In this document: piece after piece, positions 52,301 to 61,466 of the stretch
How positions within the stretch are numbered: the first letter of the stretch is position 1
Layout: each line of letters opens with the position of its first letter
Position numbers and translations under genes: made by a program
Source: Whitmania pigra
Lineage: Eukaryota > Annelida > Clitellata > Hirudinida > Haemopidae
Assembly: GCA_021613335.1 (NCBI GenBank)
Contig: JAJTWR010000320.1
Span: 372,501 to 436,500, forward strand
Reading direction: 5' to 3'
DNA: 64,000 nt
The notes under the pieces: generated by a model
Databases searched by the model: none
The model's input: only the letters and a program-made list of their open reading frames with translations
Told to the model about the DNA's origin: nothing

Positions 52301-53998
52301 TAACTAAAGTAATTAGGAATTATATTAATCAATTAAAACAGATTGAAATTAATTAATAAACAAACTAAACTTAGTATTAATCAACTTATTAAGATCGGAA
52401 TTAAAAATAACACGACTGTAGAGATACTAGGTTTATGTTGTTCGTGCACTAATTTTCGTGATGCTTCTCTAACGGTTTGTTTTGTTGTTAAGATTGTAAT
52501 TAATTGATTAACAAATTAATATTGCCATTAATAAATTATTAAATTGAGACTAAAAATTAATCAATTTAGAAATTAACTAAGACTAAAATTAATATTAAAA
52601 ACCTCGTAATTAAGGGAGCCACTATGTTGTACAAGAATGTATTCACAGGAAGGACCATTGTGTGAATATGAGAATCCATCGAATGTGATGACTTGATTGA
52701 GTCCAAAAACTGAACACGTTTTAGGGCAACCAATCTTCGTGCAAGCCCATGATCCAAACGTACAGGTGCTACAGGTAAACATTCATTAGTAACGGGACGT
52801 TATTGCATTATCACAAGTAACCTTAGCAGGTTGCGATCTTGTGAAGACAAATTGATGTTTTATTGAATAATAAAACTTGATGAATTGCGTTGCAATGAGA
52901 ATGTTTAACTTTAACTTATTACTTTAAAATTTGTTAATAAAAATGAAAAAATACGCTTTTTTTTAAATGGTTTTGAATTTGTTTATTCGCTTTCAGAACT
53001 CTAAAATCTGAATTATAACGATAGGATTACATTAACAGAAAATTTAATTAAAAGGTAGTCAATTGTACTAAACGTTATTTAATTAAAAACTAATTAATCG
53101 CGTTAAACATTAGTTGCTTAAAATGTAATTAACTAATTATCATGTAACTACATTGACTTAATAAGTAAAATTAATTGCATTACAAGTTAGTTAATTGAAG
53201 TGCCATTGATTAAAGGTTAACTAATTCAAATTTAATTAATTATATTCGTATTTATAACAACTTCATCAACAAACCAATTGTTGCAATCCTTTTTTAGAAC
53301 ATGCCCAGCTTCGTACAAGATGCCATCAAAAACACAGGGACAGTCCTTGGGCTTGTAACACTTGTCTCCTTCTTGAAACAACCCTGGCTTGCACTTGCAC
53401 CCAGGGTACTTTTCCTCGTGTGGGCAGGGTTCAATCCCCATCACGTTGCTGCAACTGGGGTCGCATTGGGAAGTCAACTCAGTGTAAACCATGTCAGGAT
53501 TTGAACACGGTTTATCTGCAATGAAGATTAATATACTTCACAAAAGTAATGAAACATTATAATATAATGATTATATGATATCATTAAATTTTTTTAAAAT
53601 ATTATTATTATTATTATATTATTACATGCAATGATATTAATGCTGTTAATTAAACCTACAATGAGGTTGTACATAATAATTAAACATATTTGAATGACGA
53701 AATACGTATCGCGTTGAACATATAAACAGAAAAATATTTCAATTAATTGTTCCAAAACATCGTAAAAATCAAAACAAAAGTCAACAAATAAGCAAAAAAC
53801 AACTCACAACAAAAGCCTTCACTCCTCCATTCCAGCAGAACTCCATTCCTGCCACACTCGGCAGCATATTGTCCTCCAAGTCTGCAAGTCACTTCGATGA
53901 CTTCTGTCTTGTTCTTGACGCTTTTTGTGCAATACTCGCTCAAACATTTGTCGAATAACAATTTCACGTCGACCTGTTATTATTATTATTATTTATTT

Positions 53999-54036
<38 letters not shown>

Positions 54037-54253
54037 TATTATTATTATTAATTTTTTATTGTTAACCTTGTCATGACATTTGGAGAAAGGATAACTTTTG
54101 AGGAAGATGCACGCTTCAACGATTTTCTTTTTTAGTTCGTCGTCTTTGGTTTTGTCGAATGTCACCTCCTTTGTTTCATTGCATTTCTGAAATGTTTGTT
54201 ATTTGTGATGTTATCATTAATATTATTATTATTATCATTATTATTGTTATTAA

Positions 54254-54284
<31 letters not shown>

Positions 54285-56968
54285 TTTTATAAACAAATTA
54301 ACGTATCTTATTAGAAATAACTATTTTTAATATAATTAAATAAAATGATGATGATGATAATAATAATAAGATTAATAATTGTAATTGTAACTTCATTTAT
54401 ACAGCGCCATATGCATAGCGTCAGAGGCGCTTCTTGTAACCATTTATATAGCGCTCCTTCCCAAGGGCGCTGGCGGCAGTGCAGGTTGGGTTTCGAACAC
54501 GACACATTACGACTGTTGCTACTACCGCCGTATGCAGGCACGTAACCCATTCGGCTAACCTGCACGCCCCAATATTATAATAATATATTATAATTAATAA
54601 ATTTTTATTATAATTAGTTAAGTGATAAAAATGATAATTTACCTGGAATGGATCAGCTTTCCAATGGTTCATGAATTCAACCATGGATTTCTTATCCATA
54701 AAATCGTCTTGTGAAGGGAGATAGATGAATGTGAATTTTTATTCAACAAATTTTCTTTAATTATAATTATAAGCATGTGTAATTAATTACTGCAATTAAT
54801 TATTGACTTTCAATTATTTTCTAATAATATGTGATACGAAAATTTATTTTCAACAAGTATTAATATTATTTTTAACCCAACAACAACAGCATCAACATGA
54901 ATTAACAACAACGAATTCACATCCACCTTTAGGATAGTTGTTCTTGTTGCCACAAATTCCTGTCACTTGTTTGTCTTCGTTGACCTCATATTTGACGAAC
55001 CACAAGTCATCGCTGACTCCACATTTCAACCTTCCATACTCCAGCACGTGGTAGATGCCATTCTTGGTTATCTTCAAAGCTGTTGCCGCAACGATGATGA
55101 TGACGATAACGATGACGGTGACGACGGTCATGATGATGAATATGATTATGAAAATGATGATGAAGATGATGATAAAGATGATGATGAAGATGATGATGAC
55201 TTCACAAACCTCGTTCTGCATAACCAGGTTGAACTTCAACCTGTCTTCCATTGATTCTGACCTCAGAGGCATTCATGAATATCTTCCTGTTGTCACCCAA
55301 CTCCACTGAGAGACCAATCTGAATCCAAGTAATAATTAATAAGTCAATTAATAATTTAATTATTACAGTTATCACAACATACATCGCTTTCTACATTTAA
55401 TTTTAACATAAATGATAATCATTTTTTTTAAGTCATTAAAAACTTGTATATATATTTCAATTGCCTAAATGTATGTATATCGTATGTAAAATTATGCTTG
55501 AAGTAATCTGGAATAATATTTTCGAGTCGGACTAAATTAAATAGATCATTTCCCATTACACTTAAAATTATTTGAATTGTTTGAAAACAAACGACATTTG
55601 CTTCCTAAATCAATTAAATAATTTAAATAAGATGCAAAACAAAATAAATCTAAATTCCAAACATTTCCATGAGCATTTGATTCGCATCCAGCCATCTCCA
55701 TGACAACGGTTTCCAATTGGTTTCTGAGGAGAACATAGGAACAGCAGGCCTCATAAATAAACATGAGACCATCGAAAGTTTTTGTGAATCCATTCGAACC
55801 ACTGCAGGTGGAACTGGCACCTGTTGTACCTGGATGTTTATTTGATGGATGTTTACATTCGGTTTAAAAAGGGTTCATTTTATCTTAATTTTTAAGTTTT
55901 TAATTCCCTAATCATTCCAAGCATGCACATGTCAGTGATAGTTATATAAAATATCAATTAATTTCAATAAAGCATAACATAAGTGACCTAATATTATTTT
56001 ATTTGTTAATCACAAATCAACAAATATATTATGACTAGAAGTAAAGTTACCTGAAAACTTGCTATCGACAGGTGGGTATGAATACTGAACATCTCGACAG
56101 GTGAGGCACTCATCACGTGCACATTGTTTGTAGGAGACTCCATTTCTCAGGTAACAACATTCCAGCGGTGACATCAAATCCCAGGGAGACTTTGTACGCT
56201 GACATTTTCCATCGGTGAAGCAATAAGCCTGACTTCCTGTAATTCGGAGGATATAATTATGATGATGGCGGCCAGAGTTTAACTATTTAGTACTTAACCA
56301 GTTGCTTAACAAATTAAGTAATGACTAATTAAGTAACAACTAGTTCTTAACTAATTGAGTAATTGTGAAGTTTTTAATGCCAATTAAAATAATTTATTGT
56401 TGAAATGTTGTATCGGATCAATTAACCCTAATCACGAACATTTATTATTAATGCTATGTCTTTGTTTGCGATCCCAAGGTAGAATTCGAACCTACTTTCT
56501 CTTGGTTCCATGCGATTACATCACCAACTCACCATAATCATCGGCAGTAAAGTTGCAAGTGGGTCCACAATGATTCGTGCCTTCGCAGTTGCAATGGTTT
56601 GGCGAATCGCAGACGCCATTGTTGAGACATTCGTTCATGCAAATGGCTGAATTGAAATTAAGAAATTTAGGAATGGCGCCGTACATGTATAGAAAGCACT
56701 AAAACATTTATATAGCGCATATTCAAGATGAAACGTTGTTGGATAATATTGTTCCATAATGTTTTAGTGTTATTGAATATCTTAAAAACATTAACATTTT
56801 ATTATAACTAAATAACAAGTAACTTAATCTTAATTTCAAATACGAATTCAATCTACTTCAAACCTTCGTCACAGTTTAATCCCTTCCATCCATCGCAACA
56901 TTTCTTGTTTTTCTTTTTCCTTTGACATTAGTTAATGAATATTATTGTTATTATTATTATTATTATTA

Positions 56969-57057
<89 letters not shown>

Positions 57058-58433
57058 CATCATCATCGTCGTCATCATTATTAATATTTGTTGAGCCAAT
57101 GAGCAAATGATACTAATGCAATTAGTATTTTTGTCATAATAATAATAATAATATCATACTTAATGAAATGCTTGCATTACTTGAATGAGCAACGAATTAT
57201 TACGCAATGCAACTTTATTTCATCGACTATTATTAAACCACAAGTTCTGTCCACATAATCACGAATTTTTCTTATTAAATAATTCCTTCAAATAACAAAA
57301 AGCTAACTACCCGGTAAAGATGCAGGTGTTATAATCAATATTTCCTTCATCACGTCCTAGAGCGGTGAGTTCGTCGTCGTAAACGAATCCATTATTCTCC
57401 ATTTCATCAACTAATGAACACTCATCTGAGCGTATTTCTTCAATCTCGTCTGCTTCATCGCAGAAATGACTGTCAAATAATGGTATTACACTTGCATTTA
57501 CATTTTGAACGTATTACATCCAATAGTTTTTAAAACTTAATTCATTTATTTTTTACATCAAACGTGGTCAAATGGTTTACCCGCCTGCATGACCAATAAA
57601 AATAAACAAAACGTTTGAGCGATACAGAGCAAGACAGAAAAATGCTTTAAAAAAATAGATTTTCACAGAAATTAAAGTTCTTTAAATTGGAGATATTTAT
57701 TTAACTTGAATTCGCGAAGTGCCGAGTTGAAGCGATTTACAGTAGAAGAGTTACAATATCAACCGAAAAGGTGTTCCAAGGTTTAAAAATGTGATTACAG
57801 AAAATATTTTCATGTCTCAGAATTTGCTTGTTTTAAATTTGTGTATATGGCCTCGCGTCCTACGATAGTCGGAGTTGATTAGAGGTATTGTGCTCTGAAT
57901 AAGACCATGTTTTAACCGATTCCAGAGATATTGCAATTTAGTAACAAATTCTGATTAAATATATTTGGAATAAAACATTTCCAATAAAAATTGGATATAA
58001 AGTAATTGAATACAAAATTTATTAATAATATTATTCATTATATTACCTATATATTTATGATGTCATATTTTAGGAATACTTGCAATCATCAGTTAATAAT
58101 AATAATAATCACATAATTATAATCAGTTAATAATAAGATCCTACGATGTCGAACCAATGTTGAAAATATTGAATTTTGAGCAGCATAAATATAATTTTTT
58201 TTTAATTTTGAATATTTTACAACAGAAGAAAGAAAAATTTTAACTGAAAATTTATATCATTTGATAAACGAAATAACAAACCATCTAAGTTTTAATCTAA
58301 GGATTTAAAGTTATTTTAATATTAAAAATTAACTATTAACTAAATCTCACCCCAAATTCTGAGAAACAGCGTAATAATGATTTAAATCAAGCAGGCTTAC
58401 AACCACGAGAAACCCTAGTTTTAAGTTTCCCAT
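31244..58433 (-). CDS. Hemolectin/hemocytin-like secreted mucin: VWD-C8-TIL x3, LDLa x3, PTS repeats, four discoidin-like domains, CTCK
   Basis: I traced 52 exons from splice sites and phase. Every junction keeps the frame, giving 8,880 coding nt (2,959 residues). A signal peptide ([17 protein letters not shown]) starts at 58433. The order is EGF-like, three von Willebrand D assemblies, LDL-receptor A repeats, a mucin exon, four degenerate F5/8 type C domains, a VWC-like segment and a C-terminal cystine knot. D assemblies with CTCK mark disulfide-linked multimers such as VWF, gel-forming mucins, and insect hemolectin and hemocytin. F5/8C domains between D assemblies and CTCK are specific to the hemolectin/hemocytin type, which acts in clotting and haemocyte aggregation. 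The LDLa repeats and PTS block are the unusual part. Secretion and multimerisation are inferred. Exon lists are given in the module entries. One extra 9-nt exon at 42434..42442 is possible. A TATTTAA at 58476-58482 is a weak TATA candidate. Confidence 0.9.
32564..38764 (-). other. Hemolectin-like gene, four degenerate discoidin (F5/8 type C) domains in B-A-B-A order (exons 35-50)
   Basis: Each domain is two exons, starts with one Cys and ends in GC. B1 38520..38764 + 38098..38251 ([19 protein letters not shown] ... EMSGCHP). A1 37306..37547 + 36142..36316 ([11 protein letters not shown] ... KILGCPLP). B2 34178..34434 + 33666..33825 ([18 protein letters not shown] ... EVSGCQH). A2 32921..33162 + 32564..32717 ([11 protein letters not shown] ... 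QVIGCPQ). Linker exons: 37747..37791; then 35978..36043, 35826..35900, 35289..35324, 35029..35067, 34639..34668, 34517..34543; then 33382..33438. The C...GC frame and the late block YPM(Y/F)..VD.(L/I)SINFTS match the second half of F5/8C domains. A and B types differ, so an A-B pair was duplicated. Confidence 0.8.
36622..37291. repeat. (GGAT)n tetranucleotide array, about 670 bp
   Basis: Near-perfect GGAT units with occasional 3-bp interruptions (gatgatgg, ggaggatgg). It fills most of intron 38 of the hemolectin-like gene and ends 13 bases from the donor site at 37305. The long WMDG and PSIH frames on both strands are artefacts. Confidence 0.95.
39095..41972 (-). other. Hemolectin-like gene, mucin PTS region (exons 30-34)
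   Basis: Short Ser/Thr exons 41949..41972, 41332..41367 and 41008..41040 lead into the 1,377-nt exon 39491..40867, then 39095..39130. The large exon encodes about 458 residues made of imperfect repeats of the type [18 protein letters not shown], with about 16 APYRT/ASYRT copies. It has almost no Cys and is ideal for dense O-glycosylation. The right edge of the exon (acceptor cttatag at 40868) is good; the donor at 39490 (GTTGGT) is weak. All five exons are phase 1-1. Confidence 0.85.
41144..41285 (+). mobile_element. tRNA-derived SINE, copy 2 (damaged)
   Basis: ggcgtgcaagttggctgcaa, then ggtgtcgtgttcgcgccctagc (box B region) and the family tail gcggcgctatacaaatag and ttatggcgatgtataaat. The A box is partly deleted. 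Confidence 0.7.
42434..42442 (-). other. Possible 9-nt microexon of the hemolectin-like gene
   Basis: TTTTACCAG on the minus strand sits between a good acceptor (ttcatcag) and donor (GTTAGC). It has the same 1-1 phase as the neighbouring exons, so it could add three residues. Chance occurrence cannot be excluded. Confidence 0.2.
42480..43100. other. Intronic stretch, unassigned
   Basis: Two short open frames on opposite strands (42493-42675 and 42672-42875) show no recognisable domain. They may belong to the neighbouring retroelement relic. Repeats of 'ttaccgttagtaatttccagt'-like text occur at 42940-43040. Confidence 0.3.
43105..44720 (-). mobile_element. Degraded retroelement 3' part, two tandem partial copies
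   Basis: The minus-strand frame at 44379-44786 contains [14 protein letters not shown], then [21 protein letters not shown]. That is the conserved PD...(I/L)ELTVP block of a protein domain often found with RT in animal retroelements. It has a PD-(D/E)XK-like look. It continues after a frameshift as [11 protein letters not shown] and (E)VGARG, another block of the same domain. A second partial copy with [12 protein letters not shown] lies at about 43210-43640. Matching stretches (for example 43230-43400 with 43980-44115, and 43530-43640 with 44205-44320) show the two copies are about 0.68 kb apart. Both are full of stops and shifts. Confidence 0.55.
44724..44900 (+). mobile_element. SINE fragment running into an (ATT)n array
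   Basis: 44724-44813 matches the SINE family (tcctgttcgcaatccagctt gcaccgccac, cgccccttgg) and passes directly into about 75 bp of ATT (44815-44890). This suggests the array grew from the SINE's simple tail. Confidence 0.6.
45966..46330. repeat. Two (ATT)n arrays in adjacent introns
   Basis: 45983-46064 and 46250-46329, on either side of exon 46082..46178 of the hemolectin-like gene. The second ends right at the donor of exon 46332..46484. Confidence 0.9.
46082..48618 (-). other. Hemolectin-like gene, VWD3-C8-TIL module (exons 20-26)
   Basis: Exons 48375..48618, 47979..48162, 47534..47700, 47153..47280, 46801..46910, 46332..46484 and 46082..46178, residues about 1017-1377. [54 protein letters not shown]8: [54 protein letters not shown]...[10 protein letters not shown] and [15 protein letters not shown]. 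Confidence 0.88.
49275..49402 (+). mobile_element. tRNA-derived SINE, copy 4
   Basis: gcaggttggccgaatgggta (A box) and cgtgttcgcaacccagcc (B box), with the tail gcgacatataaatggtc. Inside an intron of the hemolectin-like gene, opposite strand to it. Confidence 0.8.
50355..50544 (-). mobile_element. tRNA-derived SINE, copy 5 (near full length)
   Basis: Reading the minus strand: gcaggttagccgaatgggtt (A box TAGCCGAATGG), gtcgtgttcgaaacccagca (B box), then gcgctatataaatgcttac, a second agcgtt-like block ending tatataaatgaagttac and an (ATTACA)n-like tail. Sits in the same orientation as the host gene. Confidence 0.85.
53275..55820 (-). other. Hemolectin-like gene, VWD1-C8-TIL module (exons 6-12)
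   Basis: Exons 55663..55820, 55210..55318, 54927..55079, 54643..54707, 54067..54186, 53808..53973 and 53275..53515, residues about 200-537. VWD signature: [20 protein letters not shown], then [10 protein letters not shown]8: [10 protein letters not shown]...[13 protein letters not shown] and KCLSEYC...[26 protein letters not shown]...[11 protein letters not shown]...[10 protein letters not shown]...KPKDCPC. The donor used for exon 6 (GTTTGG) is weak. Confidence 0.88.
54376..54567 (-). mobile_element. tRNA-derived SINE, copy 6 (best preserved)
   Basis: The minus strand has A box TAGCCGAATGG and B box GTTCGAAACC, at normal tRNA spacing apart from a variable-loop-sized insertion. A tRNA-unrelated body with gcgctatataaatggttac and ggcgctgtataaatgaag follows, then ATT/AAT simple repeats. 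About 190 bp. Nearly the same as copy 5. Confidence 0.88.
56051..58433 (-). other. Hemolectin-like gene, N-terminal module (exons 1-5)
   Basis: Exons 58351..58433 (signal peptide), 57311..57469 (acidic, [15 protein letters not shown]), 56864..56919 ([12 protein letters not shown]), 56533..56646 (EGF-like, [19 protein letters not shown]) and 56051..56236 (Cys-rich, [14 protein letters not shown] and DECLTC). Residues 1-199. CCDGW..L.C followed by an EGF-like exon resembles the EMI/EGF entry region of several large extracellular proteins. The first intron (57470-58350) is AT-rich with nothing else recognised. Confidence 0.85.
56941..57060. repeat. (ATT)n microsatellite
   Basis: About 40 ATT units in intron 2 of the hemolectin-like gene. 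A SINE-tail-like fragment (aaacatttatatagcgca) lies at about 56702-56722. Confidence 0.85.
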
Positions 58434-58762
58434 GTTGCCAAACAAAAGGCGGCTTTCATATGATTAATTCACCTCTTAAATACATGTTTTCAATGTTTAA
58501 AATTTAAAAAATAGTTTGAAACTCAATAATTTAATTTTTAAAAACATTGATGTTCGATTAATATTGATTATCTGTCTCATTCACACTGTTCATAAGGTTT
58601 GCGTGTCGAAAGGTATTTTTCAAATACGGGATGAGGTCAGTTGGAAGGTCGATAAGTTGTCTTTAAATGTTGACGTGAATAATTGCGGTTTTTGGCAATC
58701 ATTTACTTTTTAGAAACTCTAGTTTGAAATCAGTATTTAAATAGGAATTGATAAAGCCACGA

Positions 58763-59585
58763 TTATTTCTTCGTTTCATTATGGATTGTTTTGCTAAGAA
58801 AACAAGCAACTCGATCAAAACAAGCAGAATACTTGAAAATCAGATCGTTGGAATCCCGCTGTAAAACAGATGGAGTCTGAAAATAGGAAGATGATAGAAA
58901 CTCTTGCAAATCAGACATTGAACTCGTAACTCCAAAGACTGGAGCCAACGATGTACAAGGAGAACAACATTCATTTTGGTCGACAGAACCAAACATGCGA
59001 TACATAATTGTCCATGCGCGAAACGTGGAAATTCCATGTTAATTCCGCAAACTTCCAATGACTGGCCTTGTGATTTATTTATGGTCATCGCAAATGCCAA
59101 ACACACTGGAAACTGTAACCGTTTAAAATCGAAAGGCAAATCATTTGGAATCATTGAATCGAAGCATCCTCTCCTTGTTATATTCCAATGATGATCGTTG
59201 CATCGATGACGTTATTCATTAGCTTTTTCCATTTCCAGTCTCGTTCCATTGCATAGTCGAGGTTGATTGCTGTTACGAAACATGTTACATCAACAGTGAT
59301 GATAACTGAACCTACTTTTAATAACAAATTGTGGTATTCCAGCGAACTCAAAAATTCTGTGGGATATTTCATTACGTCCTCCTTGTTGGTTCTCAGTTGT
59401 TGAAACGACAGAAGACAACGAACATTCACCCATAACAATCGAAGATAACAACATTCGTCGTTATTAGGATGCACTTTATAGCTGCGACCCAGAGCGTCTG
59501 AAGCAAATACACAAGTGCATCTAAACAAAATCATCAAAATGGAAACAAAACCTGATACATCTAATACTCGCCATTGGAAAGACAC
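58763..59585 (-). pseudogene. Helitron Rep/helicase relic (PIF1-type helicase end)
   Basis: Minus-strand frames give RSYKVHPNNDECCYLRLLWV, SFQQLRTNKEDV, YPTEFLSSLE, LKVGS, KKLMNNVIDATI, then IPNDLPFDFKRLQFPVCLAF, AMTINKSQGQSLEVCGINME and FAHGQL. These are the consecutive conserved blocks of the PIF1-like helicase of Helitrons. AMTINKSQGQ is helicase motif V. Frame breaks near 59180 and 59000 and the loss of the Rep part show it is dead. It lies about 0.4 kb upstream of the hemolectin-like start codon. Confidence 0.85.
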
Positions 59586-59589
59586 CTAT

Positions 59590-60310
59590 AAAAAACAAAA
59601 ATTGCAAGTTCTCGAGTTTTTCAATTTTTTTAAATGTTTATTATTATTGTAAAATTTGATTTTGTTAATAATTTTAATTATTAAACTTATTTTGTAGGAA
59701 GCATCGTTACGGCTACAGAGCTACGGGGTACAGATAAAGAGCACCTGTGAGCCTCCCCGTGGAATGTTCCAAAAATGTAAAACATTTAAACCACTACTAC
59801 ATTGAAACGAACAAAACAAAACAAAAATTATAGAAATCGGTCAAGTCGTTTTTGAGATTTAGCGAGAAAACCGCATATCTAAGCAATATATATTTATATA
59901 CATATTTTAATTATCCAGTTATGAGATTTATGCATCCACACGTAACCTAACAAAGTTAAAGCAAGAATGATTTGAACTACGGAATTCCATTTAATTTAGT
60001 TTTTATATTATAAATATATGATTAAAAATTCTGATTAGCTATTATGCAGCACTTAATATAAATTACTAAATGATAAAGAATCAAATAAATAATCTCAATA
60101 AAGTAAATACACATTCTAATTAATTTTTTGATTAAAATTTTGAAAGCATTTTTTTATTTTTCACATATTAAGAGTCTTTCGTTGAAATAACTAGAGAAGT
60201 CAAAACTGAAATTGATCTATAACTAAAAGAGGCACATCGAATAAGCTTTTATTAAATTACCTTTTTAATAGCAAGAAGATTTTTTAAAACTCAAAGTATT
60301 TTGTCGACTA
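59590..60310. other. Intergenic; possible retroelement 3' tail
   Basis: Around 59825-59880, aaatcggtcaagtcgttttt gagatttagcg is wording typical of 3' UTRs of some non-LTR elements and may be a relic. Otherwise AT-rich, ending in the short 5' region of GTF2H5. Confidence 0.4.
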
Positions 60311-60316
60311 AACAAA

Positions 60317-60535
60317 ATGGTTCAAGTTCAATACGGCCTCCTTGTCGAATGCGACTCAACCATCAAAGAACTGATCATCAAGATCAACGAATCAAGAGAG
60401 CTCGGAGAAAGTTTCATTCTGGCAGATCTCGATGATAACCATCTCTTCATCTCTCCTGAGGTCATCCAGGCACTTCAGACCAAACTCGGAGAATTTGCTG
60501 ATAGTCTCCATTTTGTGGATGACCAGAAGGACTGA
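60317..60535 (+). CDS. GTF2H5: General transcription factor IIH subunit 5 (TTDA/Tfb5)
   Basis: A 72-residue protein in one exon, the size of human GTF2H5 (71). It carries the family's marks: MV.V..G.L.ECD near the start, a DLDDNHLF motif in the middle (human IDDTHVF) and LQ.K.GE near residue 57. GTF2H5 is the smallest core subunit of TFIIH. It binds and steadies p52/Tfb2 and supports XPB activity in nucleotide excision repair and transcription start. The ATG at 60317 follows 'aacaaa', and there is no other in-frame choice. AATAAA at 60575-60580 lies 40 bases past the stop. The absence of introns in an intron-rich genome is notable, but the reading frame is intact and a functional gene is likely. 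Confidence 0.93.
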   Translation: MVQVQYGLLVECDSTIKELIIKINESRELGESFILADLDDNHLFISPEVIQALQTKLGEFADSLHFVDDQKD

Positions 60536-60574
60536 GGAGATGGAAGAAAAGATTTGCATACATTTTTTATTCTC

Positions 60575-60580
60575 AATAAA
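60575..60580 (+). terminator. Polyadenylation signal of GTF2H5
   Basis: AATAAA in tctcaataaattgatt, 40 bases after the stop codon. Confidence 0.7.
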
Positions 60581-60599
60581 TTGATTACATTAGCTTCGA

Positions 60600-61009
60600 A
60601 TTAATTTAATAAAAAACTTTCAAAGTTATGGCACTAAATTTTCTGAATGTTAATTCAACTCCAAAAGTATTTAAAACATTTTACAAATATTTTTTGGTAA
60701 TCCTTTAGTTTAATTTTAAATAGAGGAAGTTGGAGTCAAATTATATAAAAATGAAAACCATAGAATCTTAGATTTTAGGAATTATTACTAAAATTTAAAG
60801 CAAATATTTAATTAACCTCGACCTTATTCACTCATTATATTTTGCAAACTGATCATTACTCATTCAAAGTGGATTAAGATCACACGTTTAGTCTAAATCA
60901 TCTCGTCATGTAATTCACTTTAAATAAGATACCTACCTACTTACCTATCATTCATCTTTCAATTCATAATTTCTCCATGAACAACGACAATGCATATGTA
61001 TTCTAAAAA
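60600..61009. other. Intergenic, nothing recognised
   Basis: AT-rich DNA between GTF2H5 and the duplicated zinc-finger block. No repeat or frame of interest. Confidence 0.4.
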
Positions 61010-61466
61010 AAAGAGAGTGGATCCAAATCATTTTGTTTATGCAACAGACCTTGATCAAATATACAACAATTAATAGATTAAATGAAGAGAATAATTTGTA
61101 ACGGATTGGATGCAAATTTTGCTGCCGCAAAGAAAGCTACGATATATTGTCATATTGGATCGCTTTGATTTGAAAAGATGTTATTTTATATGGTTAGTCT
61201 AGTTATATTTTGATGCCTACATTTATTTATTTACTTATTTAGTACGAATGCTCTTGCCTATTGCAAACTAATCGTGTTTAATTTACCCATTCCTCACTTC
61301 TTCAGCCTTTTATAATTCGACCGTGAGAACTCCCGCGTTCCGTGCAGGAACTACGAAAAAGTAAAGTAACACGAACAAGATACATTTTATGCTTTTATTT
61401 AAAGTTTAAACTAAGAAAAAGTAAGATAATAAAAAAATATGGGCTCCGTTCTTAGTAGTTGAAATT

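Larger units (their letters stand above)
49130..52768 (-). other. Hemolectin-like gene, VWD2-C8-TIL module (exons 13-19)
   Basis: Exons 52603..52768, 51845..52162, 51260..51427, 50810..51050, 50053..50317, 49695..49878 and 49130..49224, residues about 538-1016. [23 protein letters not shown], then [17 protein letters not shown]8: [12 protein letters not shown]...[10 protein letters not shown]. Two successive TIL-type segments follow: [15 protein letters not shown]... and [11 protein letters not shown]...[18 protein letters not shown]. This double TIL recalls the extra E domain that follows D2/D' in VWF-type proteins. Confidence 0.88.

Noticed and set aside
54311..54699. Minus-strand frames over the SINE at 54.4 kb as genes
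   Set aside because: They translate the SINE and its repeat tail. Only 54643-54707 is a real exon there.
55067..55200. Acidic DDDD-rich plus-strand frame
   Set aside because: It is a GAT/GAC microsatellite within an intron of the hemolectin-like gene.
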